A stretch of DNA of 64,000 nucleotides, taken from positions 2,728,001 to 2,792,000 of the forward strand of contig NZ_CP019706.1 of assembly GCF_002101395.1 (NCBI RefSeq). The letters are read 5' to 3'. The translations under genes and the position numbers were made by a program. The DNA comes from Pantoea alhagi (lineage in GTDB: Bacteria; Pseudomonadota; Gammaproteobacteria; Enterobacterales; Enterobacteriaceae). The notes under the pieces are model-generated. The model worked only from the letters and a program-made list of their open reading frames with translations. It searched no databases and was not told the origin of the DNA. This document shows positions 37,514 through 48,585 of the stretch, piece by piece (position 1 is the stretch's first letter; each line of letters begins with the position of its first letter).

Positions 37514-38023
37514 CTCTTAGCTCCTTGATAACCGAAGGGTAGTGCAAATTTAATCATGGCTGTCAGGCCTTGCCTGTCAGGCCCGGTCCTTTAATACAGA
37601 CGAACCACATTGCACCAGCCGCTCTCATGTGGAAATGCGTTTTCTCTGATTGTTGCAATGGGCTCATTCAATAGCGAGAGCCGTGCCAGTCGTGATGCGG
37701 CCTGGCGGTGCGTAAGACCATGCCGATGCTTTATCGCCACGGGCAGAATGCCACGACAATAAAGCATGAACTTGATAACCCGTGCCTGTGGCGTCAGGTA
37801 AGACACCGCCGGGAACGCTTCTGCTGCCCAGGCTAAAACAGCATGCGGGCCACTAAAAAGCATAGCAGAAGTAAAAAATATCGTGTCTGAGTCCGGTTCT
37901 TCCGCTATGCGTTCAGGCGGAGATAGTCATTCTTTGGCGCACCTCAAGTTTTTTCGCCGCAGCGCGCTCCTATACTGCTCAGCTGATGTTTTTTTATGCG
38001 TTATCAACCCGAAGGAACCGATG
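37514..38023. other. Divergent gap, talA/maeB
   Basis: 510 bp. It holds one possible small gene (37591-37863) and the maeB leader. No recognisable operator. Confidence 0.4.
37591..37863 (-). CDS. Possible small winged-helix-like protein, 90 residues
   Basis: Doubtful. The open frame lies upstream of talA on the same strand. Its C-terminal part (LTPQARVIKFMLYCRG, HGLTHRQAASRLARLSLLNE, IATIRENAFPH, WCNVVRLY) follows the pattern of small phage-type helix-turn-helix proteins (start of a new chain, turn, then I-x-T-x-x-x and a Y-L end). There is no good ribosome binding site before ATG 37863. Could be a degraded gene or chance. Confidence 0.35.
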   Translation of the reverse strand: MLFSGPHAVLAWAAEAFPAVSYLTPQARVIKFMLYCRGILPVAIKHRHGLTHRQAASRLARLSLLNEPIATIRENAFPHESGWCNVVRLY

Positions 38024-40303
38024 ATGGACGATCAACTCAAGCAGAGCGCGCTCGATTTTCACCAATATCCGCAGCCAGGGAAAATACAGGTTTCTCCCAC
38101 CAAGCCGCTGGCAACGCAGCGCGATCTGGCGCTGGCCTATTCACCGGGCGTGGCCGCACCCTGTCTGGAAATTGCGCAAGATCCGCTGGCCGCGCATAAA
38201 TATACCGCACGCGGCAACCTGGTTGCTGTGATCTCTAACGGCACGGCGGTACTCGGGCTGGGCAATATCGGCGCGCTGGCAGGTAAGCCGGTGATGGAAG
38301 GCAAAGGCGTTCTGTTTAAGAAGTTCGCTGGTATCGACGTGTTTGATATTGAAGTCGATGAACAGGATCCCGATCGGCTGATTAATGTTATCGCCGCGCT
38401 TGAACCGACTTTCGGCGGCATCAATCTGGAGGATATCAAAGCGCCTGAATGTTTTTATATTGAGAAAGCGCTGCGCGAACGCATGAAGATACCGGTGTTC
38501 CATGACGATCAGCACGGTACGGCGATTATCTGTACCGCTGCGGTGCTGAACGGGCTGCGCATCGTGAAGAAAAATATTTCCGATGTGCGGCTGGTGGTTT
38601 CCGGCGCGGGCGCTTCCGCTATCGCCTGTATGAACTTGCTGGTGGAGCTGGGGCTGCAGCGACGTAATATCATTGTATGTGATTCAAAAGGGGTGATCTG
38701 GCAGGGCCGCGACGAGAAGATGGCAGAAACCAAAGCGGCCTATGCCATTGCCGATAACGGGATGCGTCGGCTGGATGAGGCGATTGCTGGTGCCGATATT
38801 TTCCTGGGCTGTTCCGGGCCAAAGGTGTTGACGCCTGAGATGGTAAAAGAGATGGCGCCTGATCCGCTGATTCTGGCGTTGGCTAACCCGGAACCGGAAA
38901 TACTGCCGCCGCTGGCGAAAGCAGTGCGTCCGGATGCGATTATCTGTACTGGCCGCTCCGATTACCCTAATCAGGTAAACAATGTTCTCTGCTTTCCGTT
39001 TATTTTTCGCGGCGCGCTGGACGTGGGCGCGACGGCCATTAATGAAGCGATGAAGCTGGCGGCGGTGCATGCCATAGCCGAACTGGCGCTGGCGGAGCAG
39101 AGCGAGGTGGTAGCGTCCGCCTACGGCGATGAGGAGCTGTCTTTCGGCCCCGACTATTTGATCCCTAAACCTTTTGATCCGCGCCTTATTGTGCAGATAG
39201 CGCCTGCGGTAGCGAAAGCGGCGATGGAGTCGGGTGTGGCAACCCGGCCCATTAGCGACTTCGATGCCTATCGTGAAAAGCTGACCGAATTTGTTTATAA
39301 AACCAATCTGTTTATGAAGCCGGTATTTGCCCAGGCGCGTAAAGAGCCGAAGCGGGTGGTGCTGGCGGAGGGTGAAGAGGCTCGCGTACTGCATGCTACC
39401 CAGGAGCTGGTCACACTGGGGCTGGCAAAACCGATTCTTATTGGCCGGCCCAACGTTATTGAGATGCGCCTGCAAAAGCTGGGTTTAAAAATCGAGGCGG
39501 GAAAAGACTTTGAAGTGGTGAACAATGAGTCCGATCCGCGCTTTAAAGCCTACTGGAGTGAATACCATCAGATGATGAAGCGGCGCGGCGTCTCGCCTGA
39601 ACAGGCGCAGCGCGCGGTTATCGGCAATCCCACGCTGATCGGGGCGATTATGGTGCACCGTGGCGAAGCGGACGCCATGATCTGCGGCACCATCGGCGAT
39701 TATCAGGAGCACTATACGATCGTTGAGCGGGTATTTGGTTTTCGGCCCGGCATTAACGTGGCGGGGGCAATGAATGCGCTGCTGCTGCCCAGCGGTAATA
39801 CCTTTATTGCCGATACCTACGTTAACGAAGATCCTACACCGGAACAGCTGGCTGAGTTAACTATCATGGCGGCGGAAACGGTGCGGCGCTTTGGTATTGA
39901 GCCCAAAGTGGCACTGCTGTCGCACTCCAGTTTTGGCACCTCCGACGCACCTGCGGCACGTAAAATGCGTGAGACACTGGCGCTGGTTAACGCGCGCGCG
40001 CCGGAGCTGGAAATTGATGGCGAAATGCACGGTGATGCCGCGCTGGTAGAAAGCATTCGCCAGGATTTAATGCCGGACAGCCCGTTAAAAGGTTCTGCCA
40101 ACGTGTTGATTATGCCAAACGTTGAGGCGGCGCGTATCAGTTATAACCTGCTGCGCGTTTCCTGCTCGGAAGGGGTAACCGTTGGACCGGTACTTATGGG
40201 TATCGCAAAGCCGGTTCATGTGCTGACGCGCATCTCATCGGTGCGGCGCATAGTGAATATGGTGGCGCTGGCGGTGGTAGAAGCGCAAACGCAGCCGCTG
40301 TAG
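38024..40303 (+). CDS. maeB: MaeB, NADP-dependent malic enzyme with phosphotransacetylase-like tail
   Basis: 759 residues, identical in length to E. coli MaeB. Oxidatively decarboxylates malate to pyruvate with NADP. Residues about 1-430 are the malic-enzyme part ([12 protein letters not shown] metal/substrate motif; [13 protein letters not shown] nucleotide-binding loop). Residues about 430-759 are a phosphate acetyltransferase-like domain ([27 protein letters not shown]) that regulates the enzyme. AAGGA lies upstream; ATG 38021 and 38024 are both possible, and [12 protein letters not shown] at 38024 matches E. coli. The frame extending to 37883 has no support. Confidence 0.96.
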   Translation: MDDQLKQSALDFHQYPQPGKIQVSPTKPLATQRDLALAYSPGVAAPCLEIAQDPLAAHKYTARGNLVAVISNGTAVLGLGNIGALAGKPVMEGKGVLFKKFAGIDVFDIEVDEQDPDRLINVIAALEPTFGGINLEDIKAPECFYIEKALRERMKIPVFHDDQHGTAIICTAAVLNGLRIVKKNISDVRLVVSGAGASAIACMNLLVELGLQRRNIIVCDSKGVIWQGRDEKMAETKAAYAIADNGMRRLDEAIAGADIFLGCSGPKVLTPEMVKEMAPDPLILALANPEPEILPPLAKAVRPDAIICTGRSDYPNQVNNVLCFPFIFRGALDVGATAINEAMKLAAVHAIAELALAEQSEVVASAYGDEELSFGPDYLIPKPFDPRLIVQIAPAVAKAAMESGVATRPISDFDAYREKLTEFVYKTNLFMKPVFAQARKEPKRVVLAEGEEARVLHATQELVTLGLAKPILIGRPNVIEMRLQKLGLKIEAGKDFEVVNNESDPRFKAYWSEYHQMMKRRGVSPEQAQRAVIGNPTLIGAIMVHRGEADAMICGTIGDYQEHYTIVERVFGFRPGINVAGAMNALLLPSGNTFIADTYVNEDPTPEQLAELTIMAAETVRRFGIEPKVALLSHSSFGTSDAPAARKMRETLALVNARAPELEIDGEMHGDAALVESIRQDLMPDSPLKGSANVLIMPNVEAARISYNLLRVSCSEGVTVGPVLMGIAKPVHVLTRISSVRRIVNMVALAVVEAQTQPL

Positions 40304-40331
40304 CTGTGGGCAGTTACTCTACAGACGTTTT

Positions 40332-40484
40332 CTGAGCCGGAAGCACAGGGAGTACAGGCGAACTGCCAACGCTCACTTCGCACATGACCAATAACGTGTC
40401 TGCACAGAATGGTTAAAAACGCCGGGAAGGTGTAAGTCACCACTGTACAGCGACACCTGAGCCTGAAGCACAGGGAGTGCAGGC
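40332..40484. repeat. 28-bp direct repeat, two copies
   Basis: Copy 1 at 40332-40359 and copy 2 at 40457-40484 differ at two positions. Both contain GAAGCACAGGGAGT.CAGGC. Each starts CTGAGCC. Confidence 0.7.
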
Positions 40485-40579
40485 AGAAGAGTAAAGCGTC
40501 CCGCGCCAGGGATGGCGCGGGCCGAGCTGTCAGGGATGACGTTTTTTGCGTCTTTACGATCGGCCTGCACTCCCTGTGC
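40468..40579. repeat. 17-bp perfect inverted repeat around a GC hairpin
   Basis: GCACAGGGAGTGCAGGC (40468-40484) is the exact reverse complement of 40563-40579. Inside is a second hairpin CCCGCGCC (40500-40507), loop AGGGAT, GGCGCGGG (40514-40521). This wording (CGCGCCAGGGATGGCGCGG, then CAGGGATGACG) resembles dispersed intergenic repeats that I recall from Erwinia, Pantoea and Serratia. Confidence 0.65.
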
Positions 40580-40581
40580 AG

Positions 40582-40700
40582 GCACCGCGCTACCAGCCCG
40601 GTATGCTTCAGCGGGCACCGCGCTACCAGCCCGGTGTGCTTCAGCGGGCACCGCGCTACCAGCCCGGTGTGCTTCAGCAGGCACCGCGCTACCAGTGCGG
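40582..40700. repeat. 33-bp tandem repeat, about 3.5 copies
   Basis: Units start at 40582, 40615, 40648 and 40681 with GCACCGCGCTACCAGCCCGG; the third differs little and the fourth breaks off after about 16 bp. No spacers, so this is not a CRISPR array. On the minus strand it reads as an 11-residue repeat (PAEAHRAGSAV), but without a start site. Confidence 0.85.
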
Positions 40701-40735
40701 TTTAATCCTGTAACTCCCGCTCCCTTGCCGCTGTT

Positions 40736-41665
<930 letters not shown>

Positions 41666-41671
41666 TCATAA

Positions 41672-41694
41672 AAAAGGCCATCTTCTGGCCTTTT
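41672..41694 (-). terminator. Hairpin between amiA and hemF
   Basis: AAAAGGCCA (41672-41680), loop of 5, TGGCCTTTT (41686-41694). On the minus strand the stem is followed by TTTTTTATGAC, a good U-tract, so it may attenuate read-through from amiA into hemF. Confidence 0.7.
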
Positions 41695-41715
41695 GCTTCA
41701 GGGTGAAGATTATAC

Positions 41716-42576
41716 CTAACCCGGTCGTTGATTGCGGCGGTCAAATTCCATAAAAAAGCTAACGATACCGTCGGCAATGGCGCGGGCAATCTTTTGCCGA
41801 AAAGCCGTGGTGCCCAGCAGACGCTCTTCCGCCGGATTGGTAATAAAAGAGGTTTCAACCAGTACTGAAGGGATCGACGGGGATTTCAACACGGCAAAGG
41901 CGGCCTGCTCGGTGTGCTGACTGTGCAAATGATGAACCGGACGAATCTGCTTAAGAATATGGCTGCCAAGCGTCAGGCTGTTCTTGATGGTATCTGTCTG
42001 AACCAGATCAAACAGGACCTGTTGCAGATAAGGATTATCGCTTTGCACCTTAATGCCGCCCACTTCATCCGCCGCATTCTCTTTTTCCGACAGATAACGC
42101 GCCATCGCGCTGCTCGCCCCACGGTTCGACAGGGCAAACACCGACGCGCCGTTGGCGGTTGGGTTGGTAAAACCGTCGGCGTGAATAGACATAAAGAGAT
42201 CGGCCCCATGCTGATGCGCGATCTCTACCCGCCCGGCCAGCGGGATAAAATGGTCGCTGTCGCGCGTCAGACGCACCTCAATATGACTGTGCTGGCTCAG
42301 CTGCTGGCGCACGTGATGCGCAATTTCCAGCACAATATGTTTCTCTTCGCTGCCTTCCTGACCCACCGCGCCGGAATCAATGCCGCCATGACCGGGATCG
42401 AGCATCACGATTTTTTTGCCGCTGGCCGGGCGAGACGCTTTGGTCTCAGGGCGCGGCATCGTCGACAACGTAGCCTGTTCGCTTTTCGCCAGTGCCCGCA
42501 CGGAGGGGAACAGCGCCAGAGCGGCCCCGGAAAAAAGCAGTTTGCGGCGGGAAGTTAACGGTGAGAATTTTTTCAT
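41716..42576 (-). CDS. amiA: AmiA, Tat-exported N-acetylmuramoyl-L-alanine amidase
   Basis: 286 residues. Tat signal with SRRKLLFSGAALALF (about 9-24); periplasmic zinc amidase (Amidase_3) cutting septal peptidoglycan, activated by EnvC in E. coli. Zinc ligands are in LDPGHGGIDSG, the glutamate of GSEEKHIVLEIA and SIHADGF; the late catalytic glutamate is in VLVETSFITNPAEE. ATG 42576 is chosen; the frame extends 20 codons upstream without a signal-peptide reason. Same order amiA-hemF as E. coli, divergent from ypeA. Confidence 0.95.
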   Translation of the reverse strand: MKKFSPLTSRRKLLFSGAALALFPSVRALAKSEQATLSTMPRPETKASRPASGKKIVMLDPGHGGIDSGAVGQEGSEEKHIVLEIAHHVRQQLSQHSHIEVRLTRDSDHFIPLAGRVEIAHQHGADLFMSIHADGFTNPTANGASVFALSNRGASSAMARYLSEKENAADEVGGIKVQSDNPYLQQVLFDLVQTDTIKNSLTLGSHILKQIRPVHHLHSQHTEQAAFAVLKSPSIPSVLVETSFITNPAEERLLGTTAFRQKIARAIADGIVSFFMEFDRRNQRPG

Positions 42577-42777
42577 GGCGGCGTCCAGTGTTAAAATAAC
42601 GTTATAACATGACAGCCCGGGGGCTTCGACAGGCAAGCTGTTTCAGCCTTTTACCATTTATTTCAGTTAAATAAGCAGCAGCCGTGAAATTTTTTGCCAC
42701 CTGATGCGTTACGAGGGTTGCGCCAGGGAAAGAATGCGTGATAATCAGCGAATTGTAAGTAACTCTGAGAAAATTTC

Positions 42778-43203
42778 ATGGAAATCCGCGCATTCCGCCA
42801 GGAAGACTTTGAAGAAGTCATTACGCTTTGGGAGCGATGCGATCTGCTTCGCCCCTGGAACGATCCGGAAATGGACATTGAGCGTAAGCTAAATCACGAT
42901 CCCGATCTCTTTCTGGTGGCGGTGGTCGGCGGCGAAATCGTCGGCACCTTGATGGGCGGCTACGACGGTCATCGCGGCTCCGTCTATTACCTTGGCGTGC
43001 ATCCCGATTATCGTGGACGCGGCTTTGCCAACGCATTGCTTAACCGGCTGGAGAAAAAGCTGATTGCGCGCGGCTGTCCAAAAATCAATCTCATCGTACG
43101 TGAAGAGAACGACGCGGTTATTGGCTTTTATGAAAAGCTCGATTATGAAATGCAGGACGCAGTCTGCCTGGGCAAGCGGCTGATTGAAGATCGTGAGTAT
43201 TAA
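42778..43203 (+). CDS. ypeA: YpeA, GNAT-family acetyltransferase
   Basis: 141 residues with the GNAT acetyl-CoA site [15 protein letters not shown] (Q/R-x-x-G-x-A pattern, about residues 76-90) and the C-terminal FYEKLDYE. Matches E. coli YpeA in length, start ([14 protein letters not shown]) and place. Substrate not known to me. Confidence 0.93.
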   Translation: MEIRAFRQEDFEEVITLWERCDLLRPWNDPEMDIERKLNHDPDLFLVAVVGGEIVGTLMGGYDGHRGSVYYLGVHPDYRGRGFANALLNRLEKKLIARGCPKINLIVREENDAVIGFYEKLDYEMQDAVCLGKRLIEDREY

Positions 43204-43242
43204 CCTTGCCGGGCCGCATGGTTGCGGCCGTAGACCGTTCGC

Positions 43243-43698
43243 ATGATGCTTTTCACCCCTGATGACTACGACAGTAAAGGTCAGCTACGTCTGCCGCTGA
43301 CCTTTTGGCTTATTCTGCTGTTACAGGCGCGTACCTGGGTGCTGTTTATTATGGCTGGCGCATCACGTCAGCAGGGTGCCGAACTGCTGGAGCTCTTTTA
43401 TCCTGACAGAAACATCTTCTGGATGGGCATGGCGCTGGGGATCCCCGCCGCCGTCGGGCTGCTGCTTACTGGCTACCGGCAACGCTGGCCCACGCTCTGG
43501 CAGGCCTGGCGTTGGGTACTGTGCGTTACCTTGCTGCTGAACCTGCTGCTGATGCTGTGGCAGAGTGGACAGGAGAGCGATATCTTGCTGTTCGCGCTAT
43601 GGCTGCCGGCGCTGTTTGACCTGGTCGCGCTGCTCTGGCTACTGCTTAGCCGTCGCCTGAAAGCCTGCTTTAATGCGCAACTCAATCAGACGGAATAA
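43243..43698 (+). CDS. yfeZ: YfeZ, DUF2919 inner-membrane protein
   Basis: 151 residues with four hydrophobic segments (about 18-38, 58-78, 88-108, 118-138). The N-terminal TPDDYDSKGQLRLPLTFWLILLLQARTW pattern (key parts TPDDYDSKG, LLLQARTWVLF) matches E. coli YfeZ. Function unknown. 40 bp after ypeA. Two consecutive ATG codons make the start ambiguous by one residue. Confidence 0.9.
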   Translation: MMLFTPDDYDSKGQLRLPLTFWLILLLQARTWVLFIMAGASRQQGAELLELFYPDRNIFWMGMALGIPAAVGLLLTGYRQRWPTLWQAWRWVLCVTLLLNLLLMLWQSGQESDILLFALWLPALFDLVALLWLLLSRRLKACFNAQLNQTE

Positions 43699-43764
43699 AA
43701 CTTTTTGCGCTTATGCGACTCCAATCCCACTGAAAAAGGTTGCGTAATCACTACAGGAGCTGCA

Positions 43765-44373
43765 ATGAAATCACTACGTCCGGCATTGATGGTCGCTACG
43801 TTACTACTGGCGGGCTGTGCCAGTCACGGCTCGAACAGCAACGAAGCCAGCTGGTGGAATCCAATTGACTGGTCATGGTCTGCGCTGTGGCCCGGCAACT
43901 GGTTTGGCTCCTCGCTGACGGTAACCGAACAGGGCGTTGGCGCAATCAATAGCTCTACGCCGCTGCAGGAAAGCGCCCTTAACGCGGGCCTGAATGGTGA
44001 CTATCGGTTGCGACAGGGCATGCGTAGCGAGCAGGGCGGCGTGGTCAGTTTCTGGCAGGCGCTGACCGATAACGAGGTGAAGTTAACGTTCAGCGGCAAA
44101 GAGACGGTGAGCCGCATAGAGGTAACGGATCGAGATATCGCCAGCGCCGACGGCACCCGCATTGGCGATGTATTCAGCGATCATTATCAAAAAGCCTTTG
44201 GCCATTGTCAGGCCGCCAGCGGGGAAACGGCTCCCGCAGTGCTGTGCCAGGCACCGGGCAGCGAGCATATCAGCTATATCTATCAGGGAAAATGGGCGGG
44301 TCCACAGGGGCTTATCCCGCCGGATGATGTGCTAAAAAGCTGGCAGGTGAGTAAAATCATCTGGCAACGTTAA
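43765..44373 (+). CDS. yfeY: YfeY, DUF1131 lipoprotein
   Basis: 202 residues with a lipobox LLLAGC giving lipidated C18 after a short signal peptide. Contains WWNPIDWSWSALWPGNWFGSSLTVTEQGVG (blocks WWNPIDWSWSALWPGNWFG and LTVTEQGVG) and the periplasmic DUF1131 body, as E. coli YfeY (sigma-E regulated there). AGGAG precedes ATG 43765; the frame from 43705 is upstream of the signal peptide. Outer- or inner-membrane placement is not resolved. Confidence 0.92.
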   Translation: MKSLRPALMVATLLLAGCASHGSNSNEASWWNPIDWSWSALWPGNWFGSSLTVTEQGVGAINSSTPLQESALNAGLNGDYRLRQGMRSEQGGVVSFWQALTDNEVKLTFSGKETVSRIEVTDRDIASADGTRIGDVFSDHYQKAFGHCQAASGETAPAVLCQAPGSEHISYIYQGKWAGPQGLIPPDDVLKSWQVSKIIWQR

Positions 44374-44386
44374 ATAAACCCGGAAC

Positions 44387-44405
44387 GGCGGGCGCAACGC
44401 CCGCC
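44387..44405 (+). terminator. yfeY terminator
   Basis: GGCGGGCG (44387-44394), loop CAA, CGCCCGCC (44398-44405), tail AGTTTAAT. Just past the yfeY stop. Confidence 0.6.
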
Positions 44406-44756
44406 AGTTTAATACCTTCACGCATTTCGCGCGGATAACGCGTAGCACCGCTGTAAAACAGACCCTTTTAAGAATAATAAAAAGCGCGCAATCTGCTGGT
44501 TAGGGGTATCCGGCAGGAACACCCTTTGTGCTACTGCTAATGGCAAAACGGGGATCATTGAACCAGGATCAACAATGGTACAGAACGCTAACTGAAAGAG
44601 CTGGTGCAACAGGTTATGCATGATGGGTTTTGCATGCTGTTTTCAGCGGGTTATTTATCGGTCAGCGTGAATATATCTACAAGCTCAACCCCCGTCGCTA
44701 TTTTCCGGTATGATAATGGCCCTGTTTCGACCCGTTTCATTCCGGAGTAGCACGGT
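44406..44756. other. Gap between yfeY and yfeX
   Basis: About 350 bp. A 67-codon minus-strand frame (44418-44621) has no recognisable product. No operator or RNA is evident. GGAGTAGCACGGT precedes the yfeX ATG. Confidence 0.35.
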
Positions 44757-45653
44757 ATGTCCCCGCATCAGAGCGGCATTTTGCCCGAAAATAATCGCTT
44801 TGCCATTTGGCTGGAAGCCGTGGCTCAGGACGACCTGAACAGGATTCGCCAGGGCGTAAAAACCTTCCATCATCAGTTAACCCAGCTGCAGGCGCGTTAT
44901 CCCGATGCGGCGCTGGGCGCGACCATTGCTTTTGGCAATGCACTCTGGCGCGATCTACAGCCTGGCGACAGTGCGCCGGAGCTGAAGGATTTTCAGCCTC
45001 TGGGCAAAAATATGGCACCTGCAACCCAACGCGACCTGCTGGTTCATATTCAATCCCTGCGTCATGATGTTAACTTTACACTGGCCCAGGCGGCCCTGGC
45101 GGCTTTTGGCCCGGCGGTACGCATTGAAGAAGAGACGCACGGTTTCCGCTGGACGGAAGATCGCGATCTTTCTGGCTTCGTTGATGGCACTGAAAACCCA
45201 AAGGGAGAGATGCGTCAACAGGTAGCGATTATCGCCAACGGGGCTGATGCCGGTGGCAGCTATGTCTTTACCCAGCGCTGGGAGCATAATTTATCGCAGC
45301 TGCAACGTCTGCCGGTTGCGAAACAGGAGCAAATCATTGGACGCACCAGGCTGAGCAATGAAGAGCTGGAAGGCGATGCGCGTCCTGCAACTTCGCACGT
45401 TAGCCGCGTTGACTTGAAAGAAAACGGGCAGGGATTGAAAATCCTGCGCCAGAGCCTGCCTTACGGCACCGCCAGCGGCACTAACGGCCTCTATTTTATC
45501 GCTTACTGCGCCACGCTCTACAATATTGAACAGCAGCTGTTAAGTATGTTTGGCGAGCGTGACGGCAAGTATGACGCCATGCTGCGTTTTACTAAACCGG
45601 TCAGCGGCGCGTGGTGGTTTGCGCCTTCTCTTGAGACGCTACTGGCGCTGTAA
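44757..45653 (+). CDS. yfeX: YfeX, DyP-type heme peroxidase
   Basis: 298 residues. Cytoplasmic dye-decolorizing peroxidase of the porphyrinogen-peroxidase type. The GxxDG motif GFVDGTENP holds the distal D143; the proximal heme ligand is H214 in ATSHVSRVD; arginine in [11 protein letters not shown]. Heme binding is intact. Its role in E. coli (deferrochelation or peroxidase) is debated. It has no signal peptide. In E. coli yfeX lies by yfeY as here. Confidence 0.94.
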   Translation: MSPHQSGILPENNRFAIWLEAVAQDDLNRIRQGVKTFHHQLTQLQARYPDAALGATIAFGNALWRDLQPGDSAPELKDFQPLGKNMAPATQRDLLVHIQSLRHDVNFTLAQAALAAFGPAVRIEEETHGFRWTEDRDLSGFVDGTENPKGEMRQQVAIIANGADAGGSYVFTQRWEHNLSQLQRLPVAKQEQIIGRTRLSNEELEGDARPATSHVSRVDLKENGQGLKILRQSLPYGTASGTNGLYFIAYCATLYNIEQQLLSMFGERDGKYDAMLRFTKPVSGAWWFAPSLETLLAL

Positions 45654-45659
45654 ATAACG

Positions 45660-45684
45660 GGGCGATACCGGCCAGGTATCGCCC
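45660..45684 (+). terminator. yfeX terminator
   Basis: GGGCGATACC (45660-45669), loop GGCCA, GGTATCGCCC (45675-45684), tail GATTTATTT. Confidence 0.75.
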
Positions 45685-45866
45685 GATTTATTTGCCGTAC
45701 CGCTAATTTCAGCTTTGCTGTATTGCCGTTAAGCTTTGCCGTGCGCTTATGCTTTTTTCTACTTTTAAAGCAGCAAAAGATATATAAAACCGTTACAGCT
45801 TTGCCCTGAGTTATAAATACACTGAGCATACGGTGATGTGAGCCGGATCAATACTCAGGGTGTGAA

Positions 45867-46877
45867 ATGACCTTTCCCGTAGCGAAAAAGTTACTCGGCG
45901 GCGCGGCGCTCTCTTTGCTGTTGGCCGCAAACGTGCAGGCAACCGAGCTGTTAAACAGTTCTTATGATGTGTCACGTGAACTCTTTACGGCGCTCAATGC
46001 TCCTTTTATCCAACAGTGGGATGAAAAGCACCCGAACGATAAGCTTACTATTCGCCAGTCACATGCCGGATCGTCGAAACAGGCGCTGGCGATCCTTCAG
46101 GGCCTGAAGGCGGATGTGGTCACTTATAACCAGGTCACCGATGTACAAATCCTGCACGATCGCGGTCGTTTGCTGCCTGCCGACTGGCAATCGCGTCTGC
46201 CGAACCACAGTTCGCCATTCTATTCCACCATGGCGTTTCTGGTGCGCAAGGGCAATCCAAAGCAAATTCATGACTGGAACGATTTGATCCGCAGCGACGT
46301 TAAGCTGATTTTCCCTAATCCAAAAACGTCCGGCAACGGCCGTTATACCTGGCTGGCGGCATGGGGCGCAGCAGATAAAGCCAACAATGGCGATCGCGCT
46401 AAAACCATCCAGTTTATGACTCAACTGATGAAAAATGTCGAAGTGATGGATACCGGCGGACGTGGCGCAACGACCACGTTCGTTGAGCGTGGTCTGGGCG
46501 ACGTACTGATCAGCTTTGAATCAGAAGTGAACAATATTCGTAACCAGTATGCGCAGGCAGGTTACGAAGTAGTGGTGCCGAAAACCGATATTCTCGCCGA
46601 GTTCCCGGTGGCGTGGCTGGATAAAAACGTGGCACAGAATCATAGCGAAGCTGCGGCGAAAGCCTACCTCAATTATCTCTACACGCCAGCGGCGCAGCAG
46701 ATAATGACCAAATTCTATTATCGGGTAAATAACCCTCAGATGATGCAGCAGGCGGACTTCCCGCAAACCGAGCTGTTCCGTGTGGAAGATCGCTTTGGCA
46801 GCTGGGAAAAAATCATGAAAACCCACTTCGCCAGCGGTGGCGAGCTGGATAAGCTGTTAGCGGCGGGGCGTGGTTAA
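45867..46877 (+). CDS. cysP: CysP, periplasmic thiosulfate-binding protein
   Basis: 336 residues with a cleavable signal (about 1-25, ending VQATELLN). Sulfate/thiosulfate-binding family: [59 protein letters not shown]. First gene of cysPUWA, normally activated by CysB with acetylserine. The upstream 213 bp should hold the CysB site, which I could not place. 1-bp overlap with cysU. Confidence 0.95.
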   Translation: MTFPVAKKLLGGAALSLLLAANVQATELLNSSYDVSRELFTALNAPFIQQWDEKHPNDKLTIRQSHAGSSKQALAILQGLKADVVTYNQVTDVQILHDRGRLLPADWQSRLPNHSSPFYSTMAFLVRKGNPKQIHDWNDLIRSDVKLIFPNPKTSGNGRYTWLAAWGAADKANNGDRAKTIQFMTQLMKNVEVMDTGGRGATTTFVERGLGDVLISFESEVNNIRNQYAQAGYEVVVPKTDILAEFPVAWLDKNVAQNHSEAAAKAYLNYLYTPAAQQIMTKFYYRVNNPQMMQQADFPQTELFRVEDRFGSWEKIMKTHFASGGELDKLLAAGRG

Positions 46878-47710
46878 TGTTTGTAGCAAGTAGTAAACGC
46901 GTACTTCCTGGCTTTGGCATTAGCCTCGGCAGCAGCCTGTTTTTCACCTGCCTGATCCTGCTGTTGCCAATGAGCGCCTTGATTATGCAACTGGCGCAAA
47001 TGTCGCTGGCGCAATACTGGGAAGTCATTACTAATCCGCAGGTAGTAGCGGCTTACAAAATAACGCTGATCTCGGCGGCGGTGGCCTCACTGTTTAATGC
47101 CTTCTTCGGCATGCTGATGGCCTGGATTTTAACGCGCTACCGCTTTCCCGGCCGCAGTGTGCTGGATGGGTTAATGGATCTGCCTTTCGCGCTGCCAACG
47201 GCGGTAGCGGGACTGACGCTGGCCGGGCTGTTTTCGGTGAACGGCTGGTATGGTCAGTGGCTGGCGCAGTTTGATATCAAGGTTTCCTATACCTGGCTGG
47301 GGATTGCCGTGGCGATGGCTTTTACCAGTATCCCCTTTGTGGTGCGCACCGTTCAGCCGGTACTGGAAGAGCTGGGTCCGGAATATGAAGAGGCGGCGCA
47401 AACGCTGGGCGCAACGCCCTGGCAAAGTTTCCGCCGCGTGGTGCTGCCGGAAGTGGCTCCGGCGTTAATGGCGGGTACGGCGCTCTCCTTTACCCGCAGC
47501 CTGGGTGAGTTTGGTGCGATTATTTTTATCGCCGGTAATATTGCATGGAAGACGGAAGTCACTTCGCTGATGATTTTTATTCGTCTGCAGGAATTCGATT
47601 ACCCCGCAGCCAGCGCAATTGCTTCCGTTATCCTGGCCGCCTCGCTGCTGCTGCTGTTCGCTATCAATACGTTACAGAGCCGCTTTGGCCGTCGTCTTGG
47701 AGGTCATTAA
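46877..47710 (+). CDS. cysU: CysU (CysT), sulfate/thiosulfate ABC permease
   Basis: 277 residues, six spans. The EAA loop EEAAQTLGATPWQSFRRVVLPEVAP docks CysA. Matches E. coli CysU (FGISLGSSLFFTCLILLLP, RYRFPGRSVLDGLMDLPFALPTAVAG in blocks RYRFPGRSVLDG and LPFALPTAVAG). TAATG overlap with cysP. Confidence 0.95.
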   Translation: MFVASSKRVLPGFGISLGSSLFFTCLILLLPMSALIMQLAQMSLAQYWEVITNPQVVAAYKITLISAAVASLFNAFFGMLMAWILTRYRFPGRSVLDGLMDLPFALPTAVAGLTLAGLFSVNGWYGQWLAQFDIKVSYTWLGIAVAMAFTSIPFVVRTVQPVLEELGPEYEEAAQTLGATPWQSFRRVVLPEVAPALMAGTALSFTRSLGEFGAIIFIAGNIAWKTEVTSLMIFIRLQEFDYPAASAIASVILAASLLLLFAINTLQSRFGRRLGGH

Positions 47711-48585
47711 TGGCTGATATCACCCAACTGAATGGCGCTGAGCGTCCGCGTATTAACTGGGGTAAATGGCTGCTGATTGCTGTTGGCGTGCTGGTCTCTT
47801 TTCTGTTGCTGGTGGTGCCGCTGATCGCCATTTTTACCGAGGCGCTGGCACAGGGGCTGGGCGCGGTGCTGAGTAACCTCAGCGATAGCGATATGCTGCA
47901 TGCTATCTGGCTCACGGTACTGGTGGCGTTGATTACCGTACCGGTTAACCTGGTTTTCGGGACGCTGCTTGCCTGGCTGGTGACCCGTTTTACCTTCCCG
48001 GGTCGCCAGTTACTGCTGACGCTGTTCGATATTCCGTTTGCGGTCTCGCCGGTGGTGGCTGGTCTGATTTATTTACTGTTCTGGGGCGTAAACGGACCTG
48101 CGGGCGGCTGGCTGGATGAGCACCATATTCAGTTGATGTTCTCCTGGCCGGGCATCGTGATGGCGACGATCTTTGTCACCTGCCCATTTGTGGTGCGTGA
48201 ACTGGTACCGGTGATGCTTAGTCAGGGCAGTCATGAAGATGAAGCCGCCGTGCTGCTGGGCGCTTCCGGCTGGCAGATGTTTCGTCGCGTGACGTTGCCC
48301 AATATCCGCTGGGCGCTGTTGTATGGCGTGGTGCTGACCAATGCCCGCGCGATCGGTGAATTTGGTGCGGTCTCGGTGGTTTCGGGATCGATTCGCGGCG
48401 AGACCTATACCTTGCCGCTACAGGTTGAGTTACTGCATCAGGATTACAACAGCGTGGGCGCGTTTACTGCCGCCGCGCTGCTGACTCTGATGGCGATAGT
48501 GACGCTGTTTCTGAAAAGCGCGCTGCAATGGCGATTAGAGAACCAGCAGAAGCGTTTACAGCAGGAGGAAAATCATGAGCATTGA
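47710..48585 (+). CDS. cysW: CysW, sulfate/thiosulfate ABC permease
   Basis: 291 residues, exactly the E. coli length. Six spans and the EAA loop [25 protein letters not shown] 47710 overlaps the cysU stop by 1 bp; the longer frame from 47545 lies inside cysU. It overlaps cysA by 11 bp. Forms the heteromeric pore with CysU. Confidence 0.95.
   Translation: MADITQLNGAERPRINWGKWLLIAVGVLVSFLLLVVPLIAIFTEALAQGLGAVLSNLSDSDMLHAIWLTVLVALITVPVNLVFGTLLAWLVTRFTFPGRQLLLTLFDIPFAVSPVVAGLIYLLFWGVNGPAGGWLDEHHIQLMFSWPGIVMATIFVTCPFVVRELVPVMLSQGSHEDEAAVLLGASGWQMFRRVTLPNIRWALLYGVVLTNARAIGEFGAVSVVSGSIRGETYTLPLQVELLHQDYNSVGAFTAAALLTLMAIVTLFLKSALQWRLENQQKRLQQEENHEH

Larger units (their letters stand above)
40304..40735. 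other. Repeat-rich gap between maeB and hemF
   Basis: 432 bp made largely of repeats listed separately. In E. coli the eut operon and eutR occupy this interval; none of them is here. No gene is supported. Confidence 0.6.

Noticed and set aside
38684..39475. 263-codon antisense frame in maeB
   Set aside because: Shadow of maeB.
40373..40684. Open frame with an 11-residue repeat PAEAHRAGSAV
   Set aside because: It is only the translation of the 33-bp tandem DNA repeat and has no start signals.
40582..40700. 33-bp repeated units as a CRISPR array
   Set aside because: Units are contiguous without spacers and no cas gene is near.
44418..44621. 67-codon minus-strand frame between yfeY and yfeX
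   Set aside because: No ribosome binding site and no recognisable product.
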